From: EX4572-165 sp002254885
GTDB taxonomy: Archaea; Thermoplasmatota; E2; DHVEG-1
Direction: 5' to 3'
NCBI GenBank assembly: GCA_029939595.1
Contig: JAOZSQ010000002.1
Location: forward strand, 55,528 to 119,527
Length of the DNA: 64,000 nt
Of the stretch, positions 18,625 through 25,665 are shown one piece after another. Both the position numbers and the translations under genes were made by a program. The notes beneath the pieces were generated by a model that saw only the letters and a list, made by a program, of their open reading frames with translations, made no database searches and was not told the origin of the DNA. Numbering within the stretch: position 1 is the stretch's first letter; each line of letters begins with the position of its first letter.

Positions 18625-19233
18625 CTAAAATGATGTTCCCCAGGCAAACAATGCTGATCCTGCAAAACAGGTAATGCCTGCTTGTTGGCTTTCAAGAACT
18701 TTTGGTATGAATACATAGATTCCAACAAAACCAATCATAATTCCCATTTGTCTCTGGAAAAGAACTTGTTTTGGTGAAAGATTATTTCCAAATATCATAC
18801 TAAATCCATTATCTGGATAGCTCCATGTACTTACTATTTTTTTAAATTGAACTCTTCCATGATACCGACTTAGTTGTCTTCCTTCTCCAATACTAATGAT
18901 TGGGCAGCCAGGTAATACATTAATGATTCCTTTATCAAACAGATCCATACCTTCACCTTTACCGCATCTTTTGAAAAAGCTTCTTAATGCATTCATAAGG
19001 CCGTTATGATCATTTTTATAGGAAAACTGTTCAATGATTGTTGAAAGTTCCGTTATCTCTTCACTACTTAGTGAAATAATCTTAGATCCAATGCTTCCAT
19101 CTGCTTTAAAAAATGAAAGTTCAATTGGAAATATATCTACGTCTTCTTTAATGATTGCTCCTTGAACTGGAATAACCATAAGTCCTAGAAACAATGCTGT
19201 AATTCCTATTGCAGTTATTTTTTTTGGGTTCAT
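18625..19233 (-). CDS. Exported or membrane protein of unknown function
   Basis: About 202 residues from the ATG at 19233 (a GTG at 19242 would add three). It opens with a signal-anchor (KKITAIGITALFLGLMVIPVQGAI). The middle is soluble, with a conserved-looking Cys pair (RCGKGEGMD and LPGCPIISIGEG). The C-terminus has two more hydrophobic stretches (GIMIGFVGIYVFIPKVL and GITCFAGSALFAWG). I do not recognise the family. It lies downstream of, and on the same strand as, the winged-helix regulator ending at 19348. Confidence 0.72.
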   Translation of the reverse strand: MNPKKITAIGITALFLGLMVIPVQGAIIKEDVDIFPIELSFFKADGSIGSKIISLSSEEITELSTIIEQFSYKNDHNGLMNALRSFFKRCGKGEGMDLFDKGIINVLPGCPIISIGEGRQLSRYHGRVQFKKIVSTWSYPDNGFSMIFGNNLSPKQVLFQRQMGIMIGFVGIYVFIPKVLESQQAGITCFAGSALFAWGTSF

Positions 19234-19347
19234 AATAATCACATTTCCCCTTTATATTATAATATATTTTGTAGTTATTTAAATCTTTCCCCATTAATAA
19301 TATTTTCTTTATTGAATCACTTATTTAAATTCTTTTAATTTTATGTT

Positions 19348-19740
19348 TTAATCTATATCTTGAATTCCTTTTTGCTGTGAAAGAAGTGATTTTAATTCAC
19401 TTAAATTCTTTTGAATATCGTCAATTTCCTGTTTTTTTTCTTCTTGGAAATACTCAAAGATATCATCAATTTCAGTGCTAAGTTTATAAATATAAATTGG
19501 TCTACCTTTTCCTTCTTTTTTTTTATTGGTTTTACTTATCCATCCAAGATCTGTAAGTTGTTGCATGGCAACGCTTACCTCTGGTTGTCTAAGATTAGCA
19601 CCTCTTTCGATATCTGCTGACCTGCAATAATCTACTCTTGATATATACATGAGTGTTTTTGCAAGATTTTTTGGTACGCCAAGATCGCTAAACACATCAA
19701 TAACTTTTTTATCAGTTGTATTTAATGTTTTTTCATTCAT
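19348..19740 (-). CDS. Winged-helix transcriptional regulator (COG3355 type)
   Basis: A 130-residue MarR/TrmB-like regulator common in euryarchaea. The helix-turn-helix spans about residues 35-70 (SADIERGANLRQPEVSVAMQQL), the wing includes KEGKGRPIYIYKL, and a coiled coil (EYFQEEKKQEIDDIQKNLSELKS, split here only for naming) follows for dimerisation. No sensor domain is present. An inverted repeat overlaps its TATA box, which suggests autoregulation. Its target may be the downstream membrane protein gene at 18625. Confidence 0.87.
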   Translation of the reverse strand: MNEKTLNTTDKKVIDVFSDLGVPKNLAKTLMYISRVDYCRSADIERGANLRQPEVSVAMQQLTDLGWISKTNKKKEGKGRPIYIYKLSTEIDDIFEYFQEEKKQEIDDIQKNLSELKSLLSQQKGIQDID

Positions 19741-19763
19741 ACTATCACTATTATTATTACTCC

Positions 19764-19779
19764 CACATATAAATATGTG
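19764..19779 (-). promoter_or_regulatory. Operator-like inverted repeat over the regulator's TATA box
   Basis: CACATAT-AA-ATATGTG has 7-bp perfect arms and a 2-nt spacer, centred 31 nt upstream of the regulator's ATG. The TATA-like ATATTTAT sits inside the repeat. A dimeric winged-helix protein bound here would block TBP, so negative autoregulation is the simplest reading. Confidence 0.5.
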
Positions 19780-19853
19780 AATTCTTATTTAAATTTTGTC
19801 ATATTTTATAAAAATTTTATAAATAAAAAAGGTAACATTATTTATTTTAGGCC

Positions 19854-20519
19854 TTAGTCAAGATAACCCAATGCTTCTTCAATTCGCCCCATTTCAATAC
19901 CTGTGGTCACTGTTCCAACGACAAAACCATGGGAGTTGGCGATAAGGCCACTGCCAATTAAAGGAACACCATGATTGATTGTACCAATCATAACAGACAC
20001 TTTGAATAAATCAGTAAGCATCTGTTTCTCATCATCAGTAACCTCCGGATGACACAGCAAGCCTTTATTTGTCGCAACTGCTGCCATTCCAACAGTTTTC
20101 AAACCTGCAATTGTTCCTTTTTCTAATGGAACTTTTAGTACATCTTCCATCTCATGAATCATGTCATCATTCATATCTGGATGTACTAGACCACCATGGT
20201 CATTAATTAGCATATCATTTCCTACTGCATTTAATACATCAGAAACAATAAAAACATCAAAACCTCGATCTGTAATAAGTTTAATATTATGCTGATCTGT
20301 TAGATCCGTTGTAATAATACCATTTTTGTTCATTACAATTAATGAACCAATAATTGTAGTATATGCAATACTCATCTCAATTAGATCTACATTAAGAGTT
20401 TCAGCTAATTTTTGTTTAGTTTTCTTTAAAAGTCCTTTTTGTAAAAAAGCTACATCATCATTAGCACGACAATATACTCCAACATTTGGATTTTCATGAA
20501 AATCCACTTGTAAAAACAT
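19854..20519 (-). CDS. eif6: Translation initiation factor 6 (aIF6)
   Basis: Ribosome anti-association factor that binds the large subunit and prevents premature joining. At 221 residues with five internally similar pentein repeats, it has normal length and recognisable segments (NPNVGVYCRANDDVAFL, VGNDMLINDHGGLVHPDM, IGSGLIANSHGFVVGT). It begins 3 nt after the stop of eL31, in the conserved archaeal order eL39-eL31-aIF6. The usual next genes (eL20/LX and prefoldin alpha) are absent here. Confidence 0.96.
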   Translation of the reverse strand: MFLQVDFHENPNVGVYCRANDDVAFLQKGLLKKTKQKLAETLNVDLIEMSIAYTTIIGSLIVMNKNGIITTDLTDQHNIKLITDRGFDVFIVSDVLNAVGNDMLINDHGGLVHPDMNDDMIHEMEDVLKVPLEKGTIAGLKTVGMAAVATNKGLLCHPEVTDDEKQMLTDLFKVSVMIGTINHGVPLIGSGLIANSHGFVVGTVTTGIEMGRIEEALGYLD

Positions 20520-20522
20520 TTA

Positions 20523-21149
20523 CTAGTCACTTTCTTTGATATCTTTATCAGATGATTCCTTTTTCTTTTCATTATCTGATGATTCAGTCTTTTTCTTTTC
20601 TTTTACAGGTTTCGCTGATTCTTTTTCCTTAGGTTCTTCTTCTGCTACATCTGCTGATTCGTCAGTACTGTTCTCAGATTCTGTTTCTTCTTCATCGGTT
20701 TCATCTGACTCTTTTTCAGTTTTCTTCTTTTTGATTTTTACGTCACCATCGGCTGTTGGAACCACATTATAATCATCTGCACCGGTGTCCATTTCCTCAT
20801 CTTCGTCTGCTTCTTCATCTTTTAAGAGGATTGGTTGTTTCTTTGCTTTTTCATCCTGTAAGATCTCACGACGTGATTTAGTAAACTCAAGCTCAGGGAG
20901 ATAAACTTCCACGACACCATCATCAAATTTTACTGCTTTGACACGCAGTTTATTTGGCATATTGTATTTTCCACGTTTCCATACTTCATGATTTAATGAT
21001 TCATCAATCCAAATATCTGATTCTTCAACCTTCATATGTTTGATGAGGTATTGTTTCACACGTTTCATTGCTGTTGGAGCAGCAATGGAGCCAGGGTAAT
21101 TCTTTTTCTTTAAAGGAATAACGTATATTTTTTCTGTTTCTTCTGCCAT
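20523..21149 (-). CDS. rpl31e: Ribosomal protein eL31 with a long charged C-terminal tail
   Basis: Residues 1-90 are a complete archaeal eL31 (YVIPLKKKNYPG, PTAMKRVKQYLIKHMKVE, KLRVKAVKFDDGVVEVYLPE). The remaining 118 or so residues are low complexity: Glu, Asp, Lys and Ser runs, predicted disordered. Ordinary archaeal eL31 is about 90 residues, so this more than doubles it. There is no frameshift; the frame stays open to a TAG 3 nt before the aIF6 start. The tail could protrude from the tunnel-exit side of the ribosome. Its role is unknown. Confidence 0.93.
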   Translation of the reverse strand: MAEETEKIYVIPLKKKNYPGSIAAPTAMKRVKQYLIKHMKVEESDIWIDESLNHEVWKRGKYNMPNKLRVKAVKFDDGVVEVYLPELEFTKSRREILQDEKAKKQPILLKDEEADEDEEMDTGADDYNVVPTADGDVKIKKKKTEKESDETDEEETESENSTDESADVAEEEPKEKESAKPVKEKKKTESSDNEKKKESSDKDIKESD

Positions 21150-21162
21150 AGCGCATCAAATT

Positions 21163-21321
21163 TTATACTTTTTTCATTTTATTTCGTCGCCAGTGACGAG
21201 TTTTAGGATGGCGTGTAAACCGACGGTTTGTTCGTATCATAATCCATGCCGGAACACGACGGTTACTTTTCGTAGCTTTATTTAACTTCATTTTTTTACT
21301 TAATGGTTTATGAGTGGACAT
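21163..21321 (-). CDS. rpl39e: Ribosomal protein eL39
   Basis: A 52-residue, very basic protein from the ATG at 21321: MSTHKPLSKKMKLNKATKSN and then RRVPAWIMIRTNRRFTRHPK, the full eL39 signature. It lines the polypeptide exit tunnel of archaeal and eukaryotic ribosomes. It sits between the PDCD5 gene and eL31 in the usual archaeal order, 5 nt after the PDCD5 stop. Confidence 0.96.
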   Translation of the reverse strand: MSTHKPLSKKMKLNKATKSNRRVPAWIMIRTNRRFTRHPKTRHWRRNKMKKV

Positions 21322-21326
21322 ATCAT

Positions 21327-21668
21327 TTACCTTCTTTTAATATTGATATTAATATCACGTTTTTTTGGTATTATTCTTTGGAGTAGTTGTCTTAGTTGGT
21401 CATCATCTATTTTTTGATTTAGCCTACCACTTTGAGCAAGCATTATTAATTGATTTTCAATTTCATCACAGATATTTGGACGAGCAAGTTTAATATTATT
21501 TAACCGTTCTCTTGCTTTTGGAGTCAATACGGATCGAAGAATCATTTTTTTCTGTTCTTCGAATTGTTTTTGTTGTTCCTCTTGACCTTCCATTGATTGT
21601 TGCAGTTGTTCTTCCTGCTGGAGTTCTTGAATTCTTTTCTTTCTTAATTTTTCAAGTTCTTCATCCAT
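21327..21668 (-). CDS. PDCD5-family DNA-binding protein
   Basis: A 113-residue archaeal homologue of human PDCD5 (TFAR19). The Gln/Glu-rich N-terminal helix (residues 1-45) is followed by the conserved three-helix core RSVLTPKARERLNNIKLARP and DEIENQLIMLAQSGRLNQKI, with a basic end. Its cellular role in archaea is not established; nucleic-acid binding has been shown for relatives. It lies between eS19 and eL39, its conserved position. Confidence 0.93.
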   Translation of the reverse strand: MDEELEKLRKKRIQELQQEEQLQQSMEGQEEQQKQFEEQKKMILRSVLTPKARERLNNIKLARPNICDEIENQLIMLAQSGRLNQKIDDDQLRQLLQRIIPKKRDININIKRR

Positions 21669-21696
21669 GGTATAAAACCTATTTCCTTTCCACTTG

Positions 21697-22149
21697 TTAA
21701 TACTTTTCTAATCCTGGATAGGATGATACAACCTGTGATTTTACTTCATATGCGGTGTTATCCATAAATTTTTTGCCTTTTGGAGTTATAATCCTTCCTT
21801 TACCCTTGATTTTTGTGACATATCCTACTTGTTCAAGTTGTTGAACACAGCGACGGACAATAGTACCACTTCCACCTCGTGCATGAGATGGTTTACTTCC
21901 TCGATTACGTTTTCCACCATATTCTTCTTTTAATTCTTCAACACCAATGCCGTTTTTAATGTAGATCTTTCTAAGGATTGATGCGCAGCGGATATACCAC
22001 CATTTTGGATTATCAGGAATGTTTTCCCTTGCAACACTTGTTTTTGCATATGTGTTTTGCTCAGGCATCTTAATAGCATCTTCTTTTTCGAGTTTTTTTG
22101 CAGTATTCTCAATTAATTCATATGCTGGAACATCATAGGCTGTAGTCAT
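21697..22149 (-). CDS. rps19e: Ribosomal protein eS19
   Basis: A 150-residue small-subunit protein. Diagnostic segments are MTTAYDVPAYELIE, NPKWWYIRCASILRKIYIKNGIGVEELKEEYGG (cut here at motif level), KPSHARGGSGTIVRRCVQQLE and GRIITPKGKKFMDN. It is first in the cluster eS19-PDCD5-eL39-eL31-aIF6. A TATA-like stretch (ATATATAATTAAAT on the coding strand) lies about 25-40 nt upstream of the ATG. Confidence 0.96.
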   Translation of the reverse strand: MTTAYDVPAYELIENTAKKLEKEDAIKMPEQNTYAKTSVARENIPDNPKWWYIRCASILRKIYIKNGIGVEELKEEYGGKRNRGSKPSHARGGSGTIVRRCVQQLEQVGYVTKIKGKGRIITPKGKKFMDNTAYEVKSQVVSSYPGLEKY

Positions 22150-22253
22150 AGATTATCATTTTCTCCATATTATTTAATTATATATTATGAATCGGAAGTG
22201 AGTATCCGTAATATTTGATTCATTATTTAAGGATGCCGGCTGAAATCCCCTTA

Positions 22254-22565
22254 TCATTTGAGGGGAATCCGAGTTATTTTTTTGCAATGAAAACATTGTT
22301 TAATAATCCTTCCATGATTAATACGGATACGACAGGTTAATTGTGGATACAAATACGAGTAGCAGTATTTGCAATATTTATGTTTAAGATCATGAGGGAT
22401 AGGTGAAACATTTTTCATAGAAAGATTTCGAGCATGAATGATATATCTATTCGCAAGAGTGATATCTTTTTGCTTTACTTTTGATTCAGCAAGTGAAAAT
22501 AATGTTCTGATTCGTTTTTGTGTTATAATCTGAATCATTTTTTTTGAAATTTTTCTTTTACTCAT
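22254..22565 (-). CDS. rnp4: RNase P protein component 4 (Rpp21/Rpr2)
   Basis: Protein subunit of the archaeal tRNA 5'-processing ribonucleoprotein, 103 residues. The N-terminal helices bind Rpp29 (LANRYIIHARNLSMK), and the zinc ribbon uses Cys65, Cys68, Cys91 and Cys94 (CKYC and CFHC). It lies upstream of eS19 on the same strand. A short stem (TCCCCT and AGGGGA, loop of about 9 nt) overlaps its stop codon. Confidence 0.93.
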   Translation of the reverse strand: MSKRKISKKMIQIITQKRIRTLFSLAESKVKQKDITLANRYIIHARNLSMKNVSPIPHDLKHKYCKYCYSYLYPQLTCRIRINHGRIIKQCFHCKKITRIPLK

Positions 22566-22640
22566 CTTTCAATATGAATTATAATTTTTTATAAATAGAT
22601 TTGTAAGATGTAAAAATAAAAAAAAGGTAGATGATGGTGT

Positions 22641-23015
22641 TTATACCATCTCAGGATCAGGATTGAACAAATTTTGAATAATTTCAATGAGTTGAGGAAT
22701 AAGCTCAAATAATACTTGTATGGCATTAATTAAAGCTTGTATTAATGCAATAATGCCTAAAACCCCTTGTACAATTGATATTATTTCCATAACAAGTTGA
22801 ATAATAACCGTTATTAACTGAATTAAAATATCAATAATTCCGTTTGTTTCAGGTGAACTAATTGCTATATCCGAATCAAGAAGTGATTCAAAATTTTCAA
22901 TTTTTTCGATTTGTTTCATTAATGGTTCGCTGTGTGCTGTTGGCACTGCTGTTGCACTTGAAACCATTAAGAAAAGAATACCTACTATTCCTATACCCAT
23001 AAATATCTTTTTCAT
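22641..23015 (-). CDS. Small secreted protein with an Ile/Leu-rich amphipathic tail
   Basis: A 124-residue protein with a clear signal peptide (KKIFMGIGIVGILFLMVSSATA) and then a Glu-containing spacer. Some 70 residues follow in a repeating Ile/Leu/Val/Gln pattern (for example IQLITVIIQLVMEIISIV and ALIQALINAIQVLFELI), ending IIQNLFNPDPEMV. The pattern fits one or more long amphipathic or membrane-lying helices, as in small pore-forming or surface-associated peptides. No family is recognised. Confidence 0.72.
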   Translation of the reverse strand: MKKIFMGIGIVGILFLMVSSATAVPTAHSEPLMKQIEKIENFESLLDSDIAISSPETNGIIDILIQLITVIIQLVMEIISIVQGVLGIIALIQALINAIQVLFELIPQLIEIIQNLFNPDPEMV

Positions 23016-23129
23016 TTTAAAAAACCCATAAATAATATTAACAATGGTATATTTAAATATTGCTTTAAATAAAATAATAACAATTTAGTAATATATAATC
23101 ATATAACTGTAACGATAAAAAGATTTTAA

Positions 23130-23561
23130 CTAAATGTGAAGGCGTATTTCGATTGCTTTTTCAAACATTTCATTCCAAGAAGTAAAAATTGTATTTGTTT
23201 TTACAAACCTATTCCATTTTCTTGGATTTTTTAATACAATATTCTCATCAAATGCCCCAAGATAATTTTCAACTTCAATGGGACAATCTTCTAAGAAATC
23301 AATAAAACTATCAAAATTCGTATATTTTTGCATGAATCGATCATTGAACAACATATATATTGGAGCTTTTGACCCATTGTTATGAAGATTTTTATCAATG
23401 AGTTCGTTATGATCAAATGTTTTTCCACATGATTCGCAAACATATAATTTTTCAATACTCTCTTCTAACGGATATAATAATCCTTGACAGGATTGACAAA
23501 TTAATTTTTTTTCTTGAATGTCGTTTCTTTTCGTTAAGATTTCTAATAATCCCATATTCAA
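23130..23561 (-). CDS. Small zinc-ribbon-like hypothetical protein
   Basis: A 143-residue soluble protein with two CxxC knuckles, CQSC (residues 22-25) and CESC (42-45), 16 residues apart, forming a probable zinc ribbon. About 80 residues follow that are rich in aromatic and acidic positions (FDSFIDFLEDCPIEVENYLG). The start is MNMG, so the true ATG could be the third codon (23555). It resembles archaeal proteins that bind nucleic acid or act as adaptors, but I cannot name the family. Confidence 0.7.
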   Translation of the reverse strand: MNMGLLEILTKRNDIQEKKLICQSCQGLLYPLEESIEKLYVCESCGKTFDHNELIDKNLHNNGSKAPIYMLFNDRFMQKYTNFDSFIDFLEDCPIEVENYLGAFDENIVLKNPRKWNRFVKTNTIFTSWNEMFEKAIEIRLHI

Positions 23562-23744
23562 ATCTCCATTAAGTGTTATAAAAATAATATGTTGAATAAT
23601 CCTTTATTAACTGAATGTGGAAAAATATCAAAGTGAAAATATGAAATGGTGGTATAAAGGACATCAAAAAACACCAATATTGTTAAATATCAAAATCTAT
23701 TTATAAATGATGTACCATTAATTAAATAATAAGGGGCATTATTA

Positions 23745-25229
23745 ATGAAAAAAAATCAAAAATACCTGATAATACTTTTAATTTTTATACTTTTTACAAT
23801 ACCAACATTTCCTTCAATTCATTCTGATCCAATAGACATTGATCCACTTGTCGATATTTCGATTACTATTGATATTTTAAAAATTAGATCTCTTGAACAT
23901 AATGATCCTCAACTAGATTTTAAAGAGATAATTGATGAAGATAGTAACCCTGATTTCTATATTGTTGTAGATATCACAACAATAAATGGGTCAATTGCAG
24001 TTAATCGGCAGTATATCTCAGATATTTTTTGGAATACCAAATATATTTATGATACACCATATTCTTTAACAATTAATGTGCCAGATGAATCGGAGATAGT
24101 TGATATTGTGATTCAACTTTGGGATGCAGCAGATGGTGGAATGAAAAATGATAGATTATGTGATATCAGCCCAGATGCTGGAAATGATGATGATGCATAT
24201 GATGTTGAAATCACTTATAATTTAAGAACGGGTCGTTGGAGTGGTGATGATGCACTAAAAGATGCATCAGGGTATGGCCGACTTAATGGTTGCGACGATG
24301 GAACAATATACACATTGGATCGAGATTGTGAGCTGTGGTTTACAATAACTCAAAATGATTATGATAATGATTTAATTCCATATTATATGGAAAACGAAGT
24401 ATATGGTACAAATCCAATGGTTGATGATTCGGATTTAGATATTGATAATGATGAAATTCCAACATGGTGGGAATGGAAATATGATTATGATCCAACGGTT
24501 TGGGATGACCATTCAGTAGATATTGATAATGATGGGCTTACAACATTACATGAATATAAAACATCCCAATGGTTCTCAGATCCATATACCAGAGATTTAT
24601 TTTTAGAGCTTGATCAAATGGAAGAAGGTCCCAATAACATGATAAGTGAATTTCCGAATGGGGCAAAAGAATTGTTATATACTGCTTATGATCGTCAAAA
24701 TGTGGTTTATCATCTAGATGATGGCACTTGGATTGGTGAAACAGGTTCTGAATATATTCCATTTGATCCGGTAACTGATTTTAGTGAACTACGACAGATC
24801 TACACGGATTATTTTTTACATGGTGATGAAAATAATCCAAGAAGAGAAATCTTCCATTATGGTGTCTTGATCTATAGGAGTAATATGGTTCAAGGTATGG
24901 CGTTTGGTCCAAATCGTTTTCAGATTTCTGCAGGTCTGCTTGAAAAAATACAAATTGAGGAGAAAGGATTTGATCGTGATGTCAGCTATGCAAGCTGCTA
25001 TATGCATGAGACAGGTCATACTCTTGGATTTAACCCAATTCCAGGTCATGGTAAATGGGGCTGGTTGTTGCGTTTAACATTACCTTTGTATAAAAGTTGT
25101 ATGAGTTATGGATGGATGTATCGTATGGTAGATTACTCAGATGGATCTAGACCTCATCTAGGGCCTTTTATTGGAGATTATGATGACTGGGAACGAATGG
25201 ATTTAACATATTTTCTTAAAAATTGGTAA
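23745..25229 (+). CDS. Secreted calcium-repeat metalloprotease-like protein
   Basis: 494 residues. A signal peptide (YLIILLIFILFTIPTFPSIHS) leads into a beta-rich domain, then Asp-rich calcium repeats of the thrombospondin-3/EF-loop type (DNDLIPYYMENEVYGTNP, DIDNDEIPTWWEWKYDYDP, DIDNDGLTTLHEYKT; about 204-275). The C-terminal domain has HETGHTLGF with His421, Glu422 and His425, a zinc-protease HExxH motif. A further His occurs at 435, ten residues after the second His, not six as in standard metzincins. Probably an exported protease whose exact family is unclear. Confidence 0.82.
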   Translation: MKKNQKYLIILLIFILFTIPTFPSIHSDPIDIDPLVDISITIDILKIRSLEHNDPQLDFKEIIDEDSNPDFYIVVDITTINGSIAVNRQYISDIFWNTKYIYDTPYSLTINVPDESEIVDIVIQLWDAADGGMKNDRLCDISPDAGNDDDAYDVEITYNLRTGRWSGDDALKDASGYGRLNGCDDGTIYTLDRDCELWFTITQNDYDNDLIPYYMENEVYGTNPMVDDSDLDIDNDEIPTWWEWKYDYDPTVWDDHSVDIDNDGLTTLHEYKTSQWFSDPYTRDLFLELDQMEEGPNNMISEFPNGAKELLYTAYDRQNVVYHLDDGTWIGETGSEYIPFDPVTDFSELRQIYTDYFLHGDENNPRREIFHYGVLIYRSNMVQGMAFGPNRFQISAGLLEKIQIEEKGFDRDVSYASCYMHETGHTLGFNPIPGHGKWGWLLRLTLPLYKSCMSYGWMYRMVDYSDGSRPHLGPFIGDYDDWERMDLTYFLKNW

Positions 25230-25665
25230 ATAAGTGAATATTGAAGCATATTTCAATTAAAAAAAATATTTTGTTTGTGATTCAATCTTTCCACTGAGGT
25301 GCTCCTTTTGTTACTTCAACTTTTTAATTTAAATCAGTAGATAATTTTGGAAGATTCTACATAATGTTTGTTTTAGTCTCATATAATAATATAAATGTAT
25401 CTTGAAAAATGTATTGTGAAACCAAAAGACGTGTGTCACCACTTTTGTTACATGTTAATGTCGGAAAACAAAAATCCTGAAACAAAAGGTAATATATCTC
25501 ATTAAGTTACACACTTTATCCAAGATTCATAATACCAAAGATATTTTATGTTGTTGTAATATGTGCCCTTTGAATAGTAAAAGAAAAAACAACCCAAACA
25601 GTTTTTTTATCAGGGTTCAAATGTCAAAGTTCTTTTATTAAATAAACCCAATTAGGGAGAAAAAA
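25230..25665. other. Intergenic region without a recognised gene (436 bp)
   Basis: AT-rich DNA between the metalloprotease-like gene and the radical SAM gene. I see no frame longer than about 17 codons that looks coding and no RNA gene. The radical SAM promoter must lie at its right end; GGGAG sits 7 nt before the ATG at 25666. A GGTTCAA stretch at 25614 resembles a tRNA T-loop but has no matching acceptor or anticodon arms. Confidence 0.6.

Noticed and set aside
25440..25505. A 17-codon frame starting with ATG in the gap before the radical SAM gene
   Set aside because: Too short, no ribosome-binding site and no hydrophobic or charged pattern suggesting a real peptide.
25611..25625. GGTTCAAAT resembling a tRNA T-loop
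   Set aside because: No acceptor stem, D-arm or anticodon arm can be built around it.
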